A stretch of 59,534 nt of DNA. It comes from Lachnospiraceae bacterium MC2017. GTDB taxonomy: Bacteria; Bacillota; Clostridia; Lachnospirales; Lachnospiraceae. The notes below the pieces were generated by a model that saw nothing but the letters and a program-made list of their open reading frames with translations, did not search any database and had not been told where the DNA came from. Location: positions 1 through 59,534 of the forward strand of contig KL370804.1 in assembly GCA_000701625.1 (NCBI GenBank). The letters are read 5' to 3'. Within the stretch, counting starts at the first letter, position 1. Each line of letters begins with the position of its first letter. The translations under genes were made by a program, and so were the position numbers. Positions 25,577 through 34,102 of the stretch are shown here, piece after piece.

Positions 25577-25606
25577 GTAGCAGGCAGTAATTGGACTGCC
25601 TGCTAC
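25577..25606 (+). terminator. hairpin between DMT gene and SGNH-like gene
   Basis: GTAGCAGGCAGT pairs perfectly with ACTGCCTGCTAC; only a weak T-stretch follows. Confidence 0.55.
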
Positions 25607-25637
25607 ATTTGTGTAGAAAAATGTGAGGAGATTTGGT

Positions 25638-27539
25638 TTGAAGAAAAAGCTGTTCCGCATAGCGGGCGCCGTATTTTTTATATTTTTGCTCATCTTTTTT
25701 ATAATAGCTGCAAATATATTTATGACCCCATACTGGAGATATTCTAATGATCCCGATGATGCCGGAGAAAGCTCCAGATATGAGAATTTTTACGAGATGC
25801 CGGATAATACGCTTGATTATCTCGTGATCGGACCGAGTAATTCTTATCATAGTCTGGAACCCATGCAGGTCTATGCGTATTCCGGAATAACAGGGTTTGA
25901 CCTGGGAGGACCCAGTCAGCCGATGTACTGCAGCTATTACTGGCTTAAGGAAGCACTGAAGACCCAGTCGCCTAAAATTGTTTTTGTCGATGCAGGTTCA
26001 TTTGTGCGGGAAAATCCAAGCAATGAAAGAATATTAAAATCAATCCTGCCAATGAAGCCATCTCTTAACAAACTTCAGGCTATAAGAGATTGCTGCAGTT
26101 ATGATGATGAGCTTCTGTATACGGCGCTCTTTCCTCTGTATCAGTTTCATTCCAGATGGGAAGAAATGAGTAAAAAGGATATAGTAAGGAAAAATGGTGA
26201 GCCGTATTTATCAAGAGGTGCGACCATCCGCTTTGTTTCCATGAATGAGATCGACGCGGAGGAAGTCAATCTTAGGGAAGAAAAGCATATCGAAGTATCA
26301 GATGATGGATATGCGTCAGCTGTTCTCGATGAAATGCCATTAAATGAAAACAGTGCATACTGGCTCGGAAAAATGAAAGAACTGTGTGATGAGAACGGTG
26401 TTGAATTAGTTACGATCAAATTTCCGACAAAGAACTGGAATAGCCGCTGGAGTGCAGAGGTTCAGAGTTTTCTTGATGAAATGGGGCTTGAACTGGCAGA
26501 TCTTACGGGAGAGAAAAATCCGACAGGGATAAACTGGTCAAAGGACAGCTTTGATAACGGAAAGCACCTTAATTACTATGGAATGGTAAAAACTTCGCGG
26601 TTCTTTGCAGATTATCTAAAAGAGAACTGGTCATTTATATCTCATAAGGGAGATGCAGATTACTCGATATGGGATAGAGACCTCGAGACTTATAGATCAT
26701 GGGAGACAAAAGAGATCACAGAGCTTTTGCAGTCCGACAGAGAAAAGATAGACCGCTTAAATGAAATAGCGGCTGACAAAGAAAAGTATCTGATATTAAT
26801 GTCGGTAAAGAAGGATGTATCAACCTACTGGCCAAAGAGTCTTGATGGTGCCATGGAACAGTTTGGAATAAAAACAGATATGTCCTCCATACGTCAGCAG
26901 TCGTTTATTGCTGTGTCTGATGCCGGAAAGGCTGCTATGGAGATCTCAGATCCGGATATATTGAATTATGATTTCAAATGGAGTGATGAAAACGGCACTG
27001 AGCACATGATCCACATAAAGAGTGGTGGTGCAGGTGGAGACTCGGATATAGAAGTCGATGACAGTTCTTATGGTCTGGGAAATTCCGGACTAAATATTGT
27101 TGTGATCGATAAAAAGAGTGGGGATCTTGTATCTGCGGTATCTCTCGGAAGTGATTCTTCTGATAATGATTTTAATCAGAAAAATGCAAAAGAAGTAGAA
27201 CCATCAGCCGTTATCAGGGATGGTAAATATACACTTTCAGATGGTGACGCTGAGATTTCGCTGGAAATCAAGAGAAACCCGGATAATACATATTTGATAG
27301 CAGATTCTGATTCCGGTAAGTACCTGTCGGCAGGGGGACAAAATAAACCCGGGGATAAAGTGATGTCAGAAGATGATCTTGGTCTGGCTAACACAAAATG
27401 GAAGATTTACTATGCTGCGGATGGTAAATACTCGCTCTACTCAGTATTCAACGGAATGGCTGTGTCAATGCAGGACGGTGAACTTATCATGACAGAACTT
27501 GATGAGAGATCGGTAGAACCTGCGTTTATATTGAAATGA
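25638..27539 (+). CDS. secreted SGNH-like protein with FAM3/ILEI-like and lectin-like C-terminal regions
   Basis: A protein of about 633 residues with an N-terminal signal anchor (GAVFFIFLLIFFIIAANIF). It has an SGNH/AlgX-like domain (LDYLVIGPSNSYHSLEP as block I, with Ser in GPSNS; a late DSFDNGKHLNYYG giving Asp/His). After about residue 390, IHIKSGGAGGDSDIEVDDSS and GLNIVVIDKKSGDLVSAVSL resemble the FAM3/ILEI beta domain. The last 110 residues (TYLIADSDSGKYLSAGG, WKIYYAADGKYSLYSVFNG) resemble a ricin-type beta-trefoil. The TTG at 25638 is chosen because AGGAG lies 7 bases upstream; GTG 25623 overlaps that site. Probable role is at cell-surface polysaccharide; domain assignments are by eye. 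Confidence 0.75.
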   Translation: MKKKLFRIAGAVFFIFLLIFFIIAANIFMTPYWRYSNDPDDAGESSRYENFYEMPDNTLDYLVIGPSNSYHSLEPMQVYAYSGITGFDLGGPSQPMYCSYYWLKEALKTQSPKIVFVDAGSFVRENPSNERILKSILPMKPSLNKLQAIRDCCSYDDELLYTALFPLYQFHSRWEEMSKKDIVRKNGEPYLSRGATIRFVSMNEIDAEEVNLREEKHIEVSDDGYASAVLDEMPLNENSAYWLGKMKELCDENGVELVTIKFPTKNWNSRWSAEVQSFLDEMGLELADLTGEKNPTGINWSKDSFDNGKHLNYYGMVKTSRFFADYLKENWSFISHKGDADYSIWDRDLETYRSWETKEITELLQSDREKIDRLNEIAADKEKYLILMSVKKDVSTYWPKSLDGAMEQFGIKTDMSSIRQQSFIAVSDAGKAAMEISDPDILNYDFKWSDENGTEHMIHIKSGGAGGDSDIEVDDSSYGLGNSGLNIVVIDKKSGDLVSAVSLGSDSSDNDFNQKNAKEVEPSAVIRDGKYTLSDGDAEISLEIKRNPDNTYLIADSDSGKYLSAGGQNKPGDKVMSEDDLGLANTKWKIYYAADGKYSLYSVFNGMAVSMQDGELIMTELDERSVEPAFILK

Positions 27540-27582
27540 TGGCAGGGGCAAAGGGACTTCTGGCCTTTACATCACTAAAAAG

Positions 27583-27616
27583 AAAGCGTAGGCTGCATCA
27601 AGCGGCCTACGCTTTT
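27583..27616 (+). terminator. strong intrinsic terminator
   Basis: AAAGCGTAGGC pairs with GCCTACGCTTT with a T5 run on the plus strand. The run of As on the left could give a bidirectional terminator, also for the minus-strand tRNA genes. Confidence 0.85.
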
Positions 27617-27669
27617 TCGGTTACTTTTAGATAATAAAAAACCTGAAAGTATTATCTTTCAGGTTTTAG

Positions 27670-27740
27670 AGGCGACAACCAGAATCGAACTGGTGATACG
27701 GGTGTTGCAGACCCTTGCCTTACCGCTTGGCTATGTCGCC
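27670..27740 (-). tRNA. tRNA-Cys (GCA)
   Basis: On the minus strand a 71-base cloverleaf begins GGCGACATAGCC and ends TGTCGCC plus discriminator T. The anticodon loop CTGCAAC carries GCA, and the T-loop GTTCGATTC is intact. CCA is not encoded. It probably shares a transcript with the tRNA-Asn gene 45 bases upstream. Confidence 0.96.
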
Positions 27741-27785
27741 ATATAAACGACCAGCAGTTAACTGCTGATCGTTATCTGATATTAA

Positions 27786-27857
27786 CTCCCCGAGCGGGGC
27801 TCGAACCTGCAACAACTCGGTTAACAGCCGAGTGCTCTACCATTGAGCTATCGAGGA
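27786..27857 (-). tRNA. tRNA-Asn (GTT)
   Basis: A 72-base minus-strand cloverleaf begins TCCTCGATAGCTC and ends TCGGGGA plus discriminator G. The anticodon loop CTGTTAA gives GTT, and the T-loop GTTCGAGCC is intact. CCA is not encoded. Confidence 0.96.
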
Positions 27858-27919
27858 AAGTCAACACATGTATTATATCGCGTACATAGGAAAAGGTAAA
27901 GCTATTTTTTAAACATATT

Positions 27920-28477
27920 TTATTCTGGTGAAAGAATCATTCTGAATCCCTCTGAGTCAAGGGCATAATTATATTCATCAAGTTTCTGTGTACTCCAGTC
28001 CATGTAGGTGCAGATTACCTGCAATCTGAGATCCATGTGCAGATGAATTGCTCCGGGCATGAGAGAAAGAGCAAAGAGTCTGTCACGCAGAATCAGAAAA
28101 GTATCTTTATCATAATCTATTACAGGACAACGTTCTATCGTTCCGGTCGATAGTTTCTTTTCGAAGCAGAAACGACCGTATTCTAATTGGGAGATGGTAT
28201 TAACCAGACTCTCATATAGTTCAGGCAGGAGCTTTGCAAATGAAGCCTGAAACTGCAGAAGTAACTGGCAGGCTTCCAATATTGTCGCTCTGTCATCACC
28301 GGCAGCATCATTTTCCTTAAGAACCAGATTAGAAATCACCTCTGAGATAAAAGTGTGCATGGTATTGAGTTCGTTAAGGATCACAGTTAAAGATTCTTCC
28401 ATGTGTTTGTCGCTATTCAGAACACACTTCTCTCCGCTTAACGTGTAATAAACCAAATCTGAATCAATTTTTTTCAT
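27920..28477 (-). CDS. conserved-looking hypothetical protein
   Basis: A 185-residue, mostly helical acidic cytoplasmic protein without signal or membrane segments. CGGAGG lies 8 bases before the ATG and codon use is like the neighbours, so it is a real gene. Long helices (EESLTVILNELNTMHTFISE, LLLQFQASFAKLLPELYESL) suggest a helical bundle. I recognise no family. It lies between the ECF transporter gene and the two tRNA genes, all on the minus strand. Confidence 0.7.
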   Translation of the reverse strand: MKKIDSDLVYYTLSGEKCVLNSDKHMEESLTVILNELNTMHTFISEVISNLVLKENDAAGDDRATILEACQLLLQFQASFAKLLPELYESLVNTISQLEYGRFCFEKKLSTGTIERCPVIDYDKDTFLILRDRLFALSLMPGAIHLHMDLRLQVICTYMDWSTQKLDEYNYALDSEGFRMILSPE

Positions 28478-28601
28478 AGAACTACCTCCGACCTTCCCTG
28501 GTTCGGTAAGGATATAACTTTCACCTTATATATCGAACAAAATGAGGGTCGGAGATTACCGGAATATGGGTGTATACTGCGCTTTTTAAGAAACAGTGCT
28601 T

Positions 28602-28638
28602 AAAAAAATACAAGTCCCCGGCTATGGAGCCGAGGACT
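28602..28638 (-). terminator. terminator of the ECF transporter gene
   Basis: On the minus strand AGTCCTCGGCTCC pairs with the GGGGACT-containing arm, followed by a stretch with seven Ts. It is located 6 bases after the stop of the ECF gene. Confidence 0.75.
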
Positions 28639-28643
28639 ATAAA

Positions 28644-29189
28644 TCAATTGTTTTTAATTGTTAAATTAAATAATCTGTGAATACCGCATCTCCAGCAGAG
28701 GATCATTCCAAATACTGCGCCGACCAGAGCCTGGGCGATCTCGTACGGGAGCTTTATCATAGCGTACTCAAATGTGCTGTAAACATATATCTTTCCGAGT
28801 GTATAACCGACAACCATTATGACTGCACCGATAGCAACGCCGATACCGGATGCGATCTTTGGATGATTTTTTAATACTTTGTGTGAGAAAAATGAAATAA
28901 CAACAGCCTGAATACCATGAGTTACAAGGGATACAAACATAGGAGCCGGATAGAAGATCATGTCTCCGAGGAAAGAACCTATACCTCCTGCCACAAATGC
29001 CTCAAAAGGATTAAGGAGGATAGAGGCGAGACAAATGACTATATCACAGAGATAGAGATGTCCGCCGGGAACAGGAACGCCGAAAGAACTAAGCGCTATG
29101 TTCATTGCCATGAGAACAGCAGTTGTCGTAAGTCTGACAGTTGCTATGCGTGCGGTTGGATAGTGATTCAGTGCAGTTGTCTTGTTCAT
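28644..29189 (-). CDS. ECF transporter S component (substrate-binding)
   Basis: A 181-residue membrane protein with about six helices. TTAVLMAMNIALSSFGVPVP, GGHLYLCDIVICLASILLNP and GGIGSFLGDMIFYP fit the S subunit of energy-coupling factor vitamin transporters, which bind the substrate and share EcfT/EcfA subunits encoded elsewhere. The substrate cannot be fixed; thiamine precursors, pyridoxine or folate-type vitamins are possible. GGAGACG precedes the ATG. No riboswitch is recognisable in the short leader. Confidence 0.87.
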   Translation of the reverse strand: MNKTTALNHYPTARIATVRLTTTAVLMAMNIALSSFGVPVPGGHLYLCDIVICLASILLNPFEAFVAGGIGSFLGDMIFYPAPMFVSLVTHGIQAVVISFFSHKVLKNHPKIASGIGVAIGAVIMVVGYTLGKIYVYSTFEYAMIKLPYEIAQALVGAVFGMILCWRCGIHRLFNLTIKNN

Positions 29190-29316
29190 AGATACGTCTC
29201 CTTTGTTTTTTGATATCGAGGTCTATACTCTTTAGTTGGATAAAGGATAAACTTAATTTGGTGATAAAAAAATGACCAATTTGAAAGTTTTTGATATGGT
29301 CAGATTTGATAAAACC

Positions 29317-29330
29317 GTGACATTTGTCAC
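29317..29330. promoter_or_regulatory. palindromic operator upstream of the sensor operon
   Basis: GTGACATTTGTCAC has inverted half-sites TGACA/TGTCA separated by two bases. The same element (ATGACATTTGTCAT) occurs upstream of the PTS operon at 33926. TATGAT (29350-29355) is a possible -10 box, which would place the operator over the -35 region, suited to autoregulation by the response regulator encoded downstream. Confidence 0.65.
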
Positions 29331-29410
29331 TGTCAGCAAAAGAGCTGCATATGATATTATTTTTAATGGCAGGATACAAGTTTTTATCGGATGTTATAAG
29401 GAAGTGTCTA

Positions 29411-30385
29411 GTGGATTCGACAGAACGAAAAGTAAAGATATGGCAGTGGATCACAAATATGCTTGTGATAGCATTTATTGCTGTGGCGCTGTTGGCATTT
29501 AGTCAGGATCATTCAAAGAGTCATAAAGAAAAGTCCAGACTTATAGGCTGCAGCTATATGACAATGAATAATGAGTTTTATCAGATATTAAATGAGCAGG
29601 TGAGTCATAGGGTTGAGGCGGAAAGAGACCGTTTGATGCTGAGAGATCCTGCGCTTGATGTAAATCGGCAGATAGAGCAGATAAATTCGATGATCGATGA
29701 GGGAGTAGATGCGCTTGTGGTGACTCCGGTTGATTCGTCGAGTCTTTCTAAAGTATTACGAAGGGCGAGAAAACATGGGATAAAGATAATTGTCGTCGAT
29801 TCAGAAATAGATGAACCTGGGCTTGCTGACTGTACAATTGTGTCAGATAACTATAATGCAGGAAGTATCATAGGAAAATATTATCTTAAAGATCATGAAG
29901 AGGGACAGGTAGTCATACTTACACATGAAAGCACAGCATCCGGAAGAGAACGGGTGCGTGGATTTAAGGATACCATCTCTGCAAACTCGGAAATCAGGAT
30001 AATGGCGGAGCTTGATTGCCAGGGACAGGTAGAAATAGCGATGCCTGTACTTAGGGATTACCTTGAGCAGGGAAAAAAATTTGACAGTGTTTTTTGTCTG
30101 AATGATCTGGCGGCCATGGGAGCGGCATCAGCACTGGAAGAAGCAGGTATACTCAACGAAACGGATGTATATGGCGTGGATGGTTCGCCTGATGTAAAGG
30201 CATTGATCGCAGAAGGAAAGGTAAGAGCAACAGCGCAGCAGTTTCCTACAAGACTCGGGTTTCAGGCAGGAGAAGCATTGTACAAACTCTTACAGGGCGA
30301 GAAAACAGAAAAGAATATCATCGTACCGGTTGAGCTCTTAAACAGTAATAACGTGGAGGATAATTATGTGGACCGCTGGCAGTGA
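29411..30385 (+). CDS. membrane-anchored type I sugar-binding protein (sensor)
   Basis: A 324-residue protein with one N-terminal membrane anchor (ITNMLVIAFIAVALLAF) and an extracytoplasmic fold like ribose/galactose-binding proteins: GCSYMTMNNEFYQILNEQVS, ALVVTPVDSSSLSKVLRRAR, IVSDNYNAGSIIGKYYL, VFCLNDLAAMGAASALEEAG and VYGVDGSPDVKALIAEG. GTG 29411 is chosen because AAGGAAG lies 6 bases upstream; the frame is open further back without a good site. It overlaps the histidine kinase gene by 20 bases and no permease is nearby, so it is more likely an input subunit for the kinase than a transporter component. Confidence 0.85.
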   Translation: MDSTERKVKIWQWITNMLVIAFIAVALLAFSQDHSKSHKEKSRLIGCSYMTMNNEFYQILNEQVSHRVEAERDRLMLRDPALDVNRQIEQINSMIDEGVDALVVTPVDSSSLSKVLRRARKHGIKIIVVDSEIDEPGLADCTIVSDNYNAGSIIGKYYLKDHEEGQVVILTHESTASGRERVRGFKDTISANSEIRIMAELDCQGQVEIAMPVLRDYLEQGKKFDSVFCLNDLAAMGAASALEEAGILNETDVYGVDGSPDVKALIAEGKVRATAQQFPTRLGFQAGEALYKLLQGEKTEKNIIVPVELLNSNNVEDNYVDRWQ

Positions 30386-31703
30386 TGTGGGCTCACCTGA
30401 CAATCAGATATTAAAACGTATGCCGGACTTTTTGCTTAGAGTCCTCCTTGTGCTGAATTTTTTGATCATAATCACGATGGCGGGATTTATGGCGAGGAGT
30501 ATCATTGGTACAGTACATGCAGGAGAAGCTACTGCATTTTTGGAAGCCGCAGGACGTATGCCGGTGGAACCCGGAAAGATACCCATGGTAGTAATGGTTT
30601 TATATCTGACTCTCATGGTACTCACTACAGTTATATGTAATAATCATTGGGAACTATTGGCAAAATCCGTCGGAGAATGTATCATTGTCGCGCTTATCAG
30701 TATTATGCTGGGAATGGGATACACAGGAGCGATGTTTCTTGTGATAGCGGATGTCATACGATACAAGATTGATTGGAAAGAGAGAGCATTGTATATCGTA
30801 TCTGTATCAATGTTCTATATAATCCTAAATTCGCAGATGGCGATGAAGCTATTGAATATCATTCCGGTTGATGTATATTGGACATATTACAGTGTTCATT
30901 TCCGTGAAGGGCTGACCGCCGGTTTCTCGACAATGAAGCTCGTAAATATTTTTATATTTATATTTTATGTTGTGATCATCGCATTGGCACAGATGAGTGA
31001 GGCTGACAGGATATATTCACTAAACCTGAAGCTGCAGGCGGCAAATGAGCAGCTTGAGAAATATGCAAAAGAATCAGCACACAATGCAGAGATACAGGAA
31101 AGAAACAGGCTTGCCCGCGAGATCCATGATACTATCGGGCACTCGCTAACAGGAATCGTTACCGGAATAGAAGCCAGCATCATGCTTATGGATGTATCGC
31201 CTGATGCGGCAAAGCAGCAGATGAAAGCAATAGAAGAAGTTGCCAGAGCCGGTATAACGGACGTTAGACAGTCGGTTAGAGCGCTCCGTCCGGACATATT
31301 GGAAAATAACGATCTGGAAAATGCCGTGATGAAAATGATCGATGACATGCGTAAATCCACAGGTGTAACGATCATATATGAAAATTCTGTTCGTATTGAA
31401 GGAATGAGTGAAGATGAAGAAGATACGATCTACAGAATATTTCAGGAAAGTATAACAAATTCCATACGCCACGGTAAGGCATCCAGAATAGAGTGTTATA
31501 TGAGAAAAGAAGAAAACTTCCTTCATATAACGATCTCGGATAATGGAATAGGTTGTAAAGATGTAAAGCAGGGATTTGGCCTGCATCATATGCAGGAAAG
31601 ATTGAACCTACTGCAGGGCGAATTAAAGTATTCAGGAACAGAAGGATTTACAGTGGATGTAAAGATACCTATCCGCTGGGGAAAGGAAAAATGGGATGAT
31701 TAA
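30366..31703 (+). CDS. NarL-type sensor histidine kinase
   Basis: A 445-residue membrane kinase: five to six N-terminal helices (about 25-210), a coiled coil (LNLKLQAANEQLEKYAKE), a HisKA_3 phosphoacceptor box (NRLAREIHDTIGHSLTGI, phosphorylated His254) and an HATPase domain (EDTIYRIFQESITNSIRHG as N-box, ITISDNGIGC and GFGLHHMQERL as G-boxes). GGAGGA precedes the ATG. Its start lies within the binding-protein gene and its end overlaps the regulator gene by 8 bases. It probably autophosphorylates in response to the sugar-binding proteins at 29411 and 32376. Confidence 0.93.
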   Translation: MWTAGSDVGSPDNQILKRMPDFLLRVLLVLNFLIIITMAGFMARSIIGTVHAGEATAFLEAAGRMPVEPGKIPMVVMVLYLTLMVLTTVICNNHWELLAKSVGECIIVALISIMLGMGYTGAMFLVIADVIRYKIDWKERALYIVSVSMFYIILNSQMAMKLLNIIPVDVYWTYYSVHFREGLTAGFSTMKLVNIFIFIFYVVIIALAQMSEADRIYSLNLKLQAANEQLEKYAKESAHNAEIQERNRLAREIHDTIGHSLTGIVTGIEASIMLMDVSPDAAKQQMKAIEEVARAGITDVRQSVRALRPDILENNDLENAVMKMIDDMRKSTGVTIIYENSVRIEGMSEDEEDTIYRIFQESITNSIRHGKASRIECYMRKEENFLHITISDNGIGCKDVKQGFGLHHMQERLNLLQGELKYSGTEGFTVDVKIPIRWGKEKWDD

Positions 31704-32355
31704 GATCCTGATAGCAGATGACCAGGAACTGATGAGACAGAGCCTTACGGTCATTTTGAATAGTGTTCATGATTTTGAAGTAACGGAAAGTGTAGAAGAC
31801 GGCCGTGAAGCTGTGCGTTCAGTGAGAGCAAATAAGCCTGACGTGATCCTCATGGATATCCGTATGCCAAATATGGATGGAGTAGTGGCAACACAGATCA
31901 TTAAAGAAAATTACCCGGATGTAAAGATAATAATACTGACAACCTTTGATGATGATGAGTATGTTTTTAACGCATTGAAATTTGGAGCCAGCGGATATCT
32001 TTTAAAGGGAATTTCCGTACAGGGACTGGAAAAAGCGATACGAAAAGTATATGCGGGTTCTGCCATGATCAACGAAGATATAGCGTCTCAGGTAGTAAGA
32101 CTTTTCTCAAAGATGGCTCAATCCAACATGACTATTCAGGTTGATGATAAGCAGACGGAATCGATAAAAGAGAGCGAGTGGCAGGTAATCAGGCTCGTAG
32201 GATGCGGACTTCCGAATAAGGAGATAGCAGCAAAGCTAAATCTGTCAGAAGGAACGGTTCGTAATACATTGTCTGGAGTGCTTTCAAAGCTTGGACTTAG
32301 AGACAGGACGCAGCTTGCTATTTGGGCGGTTCAGACCGGAGCGGTCAACCATTGA
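31696..32355 (+). CDS. NarL/FixJ-type response regulator
   Basis: A 219-residue regulator: receiver domain with phosphoacceptor Asp54 (DVILMDIRMPNMDG), acidic pair DD 8-9, conserved T and K (IILTTFDDDEYV, YLLKG) and a C-terminal LuxR-type helix-turn-helix (EWQVIRLVGCGLPNKEIAAK, LSEGTVRNTLSGVLSKLGL). It is the cognate partner of the overlapping kinase gene. The palindromes at 29317 and 33926 are the right shape for a NarL-type dimer and are its likely sites. Confidence 0.94.
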   Translation: MIKILIADDQELMRQSLTVILNSVHDFEVTESVEDGREAVRSVRANKPDVILMDIRMPNMDGVVATQIIKENYPDVKIIILTTFDDDEYVFNALKFGASGYLLKGISVQGLEKAIRKVYAGSAMINEDIASQVVRLFSKMAQSNMTIQVDDKQTESIKESEWQVIRLVGCGLPNKEIAAKLNLSEGTVRNTLSGVLSKLGLRDRTQLAIWAVQTGAVNH

Positions 32356-32375
32356 GAGTTATAGTGAGTGACATA

Positions 32376-33698
32376 ATGAAAACTAAAGAAGTAAATCGCG
32401 GATTAAAAGTATCACTTTGCATAATTTTATTTCTTCTCTCAATCTTGATAATGCAGCTGGGTGATGGCAGTTTCAGACGAACAAGGAGCAACCTGACGAT
32501 TGGTGTTTTTTCCGGAAGTTACTGGGATGTTCAGAACGGAAATACCTATCGGATACTTGATGATGCTATAGAGAAATACGAAAAAAAGTATCCTAACATA
32601 CACGTCACATATGAAACCGGAATCGTCAAATCAGATTATACAGAGTGGCTTAATGAGAAGATAATGAGCGGATCCATGCCGGATGTGGTTTTTATACTGG
32701 GGAGTGATTTTAGCTCTCTGGCAGAGATCGGAGCTCTAAAAAACCTTACAGCATTGTCCGGCTCAGACAGAAATTTTACTAAAGAAGACTACTTTTCATC
32801 TGCATGGGAGTCGGGGAAGTACGCAGGAAAGCAGTATGCTCTTCCTTTTGAATGTGCGCCACAGCTTATGTTTGTAAATAAAACGATCCTGAACAGGGAA
32901 AAGATAGCACTTCCGGATGCTGATTGGACGTGGGATGAATTTTACAGCATTTGCAAAAAGGTAGCGCATAGTTCGGAGGAAGGTAATAATCAGTACGGTG
33001 TAACGGGGTATGACTGGACCTGTGCTTTTAATGCGGATGGCGTGGATTTTTTCAGTAACGGTAGCGAAAAGGTTGATTTTACGGTTCCTCCGATAACGGA
33101 TTCTTTGAATCTACTGGAAAAGCTAAATGAGCTGAATGACGGATATCAGGTTTCAGGAGCAGATTTTTCAGACGGTAATGTGGCATTTCAGCCAATGCCG
33201 TTTTCGCAGTACAGAGCATACAAGTCGCAGGAACTCAGGATAAAGAAGTATTCCGGTTTTGAGTGGAGCTGCCTTACAATGCCTGCAGGACCTGACGGGG
33301 ATAATGTGTCGGAACTGGATACACTTTGTATCGGCATGAGTTCTTCGACAAATATGGAAAAAGAAGCCTGGAACTTTATGAAACTTTTGTCAGCGGATCC
33401 GGAGATTCAGAGAGAGATCCTGCTGTATTCAGATGGACTGCCGGTAATGAGAAATGTCACACTCTCGGATGAAGCACAGGAACTTATAGAGGGTGATCAC
33501 GAGAGCTCACTGAATATGGAAATGCTTGAGCAGGCTATCGATCATTCGGTAGTTACACCCAGATTTAGAGGTTACAGCGGAGCTAAGGAACAGGTGGATC
33601 TGGCGGTAAGGTCGATACTTGACGGTGTATCAAATATAGAAACGGAACAGATACTTTGGAACAGAGAGATAAATAATTATCTCCAGACGATTAATTAA
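32376..33698 (+). CDS. anchored extracellular solute-binding protein (family 1-like)
   Basis: A 440-residue protein with an N-terminal hydrophobic anchor (VSLCIILFLLSILIMQL) without a lipobox, and a type II binding fold: TIGVFSGSYWDVQNG, YPNIHVTYETGIVKSDYTEW, MPDVVFILGSDFSSLAEIGAL, YALPFECAPQLMFVNK and WTWDEFYSICKKV. No ABC permease or ATPase is adjacent, and it follows a two-component system. It probably works as a second sugar-sensing input rather than an importer subunit. ATG 32376 is used; GTG 32364 is an alternative. Confidence 0.82.
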   Translation: MKTKEVNRGLKVSLCIILFLLSILIMQLGDGSFRRTRSNLTIGVFSGSYWDVQNGNTYRILDDAIEKYEKKYPNIHVTYETGIVKSDYTEWLNEKIMSGSMPDVVFILGSDFSSLAEIGALKNLTALSGSDRNFTKEDYFSSAWESGKYAGKQYALPFECAPQLMFVNKTILNREKIALPDADWTWDEFYSICKKVAHSSEEGNNQYGVTGYDWTCAFNADGVDFFSNGSEKVDFTVPPITDSLNLLEKLNELNDGYQVSGADFSDGNVAFQPMPFSQYRAYKSQELRIKKYSGFEWSCLTMPAGPDGDNVSELDTLCIGMSSSTNMEKEAWNFMKLLSADPEIQREILLYSDGLPVMRNVTLSDEAQELIEGDHESSLNMEMLEQAIDHSVVTPRFRGYSGAKEQVDLAVRSILDGVSNIETEQILWNREINNYLQTIN

Positions 33699-33705
33699 AT
33701 GATGT

Positions 33706-33870
33706 CAGGGGCAAAAGGTCAAAATCCGATTGTGCTTGCACAAAGAGGATTGAGACCTTGGGACCCGCAAAACACGAGCAAGTAGCGTTATTACGCGGAA
33801 TGCGAGTGTTTTAGGATTGCGGGAATTGCGTAGCAATGAAGCAATCCGTGACATCAGTCAGGGGCAAAAG
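33706..33870. repeat. noncoding repeat block with tandem hairpins
   Basis: The block is bounded by two copies of GTCAGGGGCAAAAG (33704-33717 and 33857-33870). Inside, GGTCAAAATCCGATTGTGC pairs imperfectly with the following GCACAAAGAGGATTGAGACC. CCCGCAAAACAC pairs with GTGTTTT...GCGGG. No coding potential. It looks like a small repetitive element at the end of the sensor operon. Confidence 0.6.
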
Positions 33871-33872
33871 TA

Positions 33873-33910
33873 AGGGTTCGGAGCACGACACATGCTCCGG
33901 ACCCTTTTTT
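33873..33910 (+). terminator. strong terminator before the PTS operon
   Basis: AGGGTTCGGAGCA pairs with TGCTCCGGACCCT, followed by TTTTTT. It isolates the PTS operon from the sensor operon. Confidence 0.85.
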
Positions 33911-33925
33911 GATCATGTGCAAAAT

Positions 33926-33997
33926 ATGACATTTGTCATGAGGGAGAGTGACGCAGGTAATATAACTTTATGATATTTGTCAGCAAAAGCCATGACA
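33926..33997. promoter_or_regulatory. operator array upstream of the PTS operon
   Basis: ATGACATTTGTCAT (33926-33939) matches the palindrome of the sensor operon. A second degenerate copy ATGATATTTGTCA lies at 33970-33982, and a half-site ATGACA near 33992-33997. The next entry's -10 box is good but lacks a -35 box, so these sites would place an activator at about -108, -65 and -46. Confidence 0.65.
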
Positions 33998-34028
33998 AAC
34001 GTTAGGTGTGGCCAAAACGCATATTTTC

Positions 34029-34034
34029 TATAAT
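34029..34034 (+). promoter_or_regulatory. -10 box of the PTS promoter
   Basis: A perfect TATAAT with no recognisable -35 element 17 bases upstream (GTGTGG), which is typical of activator-dependent promoters. Transcription would begin near 34041. Confidence 0.55.
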
Positions 34035-34102
34035 TCAACCATAGCAGAATGATGATGAGAAATGATTGAACGCAAGTTTGTGATTTGGAAAGGAGAAAAG
34101 CA

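Noticed and set aside
32376-33698. ABC importer subunit
   Set aside because: No permease or ATPase gene is adjacent, the protein has a membrane anchor without lipobox, and it closes a two-component operon, so a sensory role is preferred.
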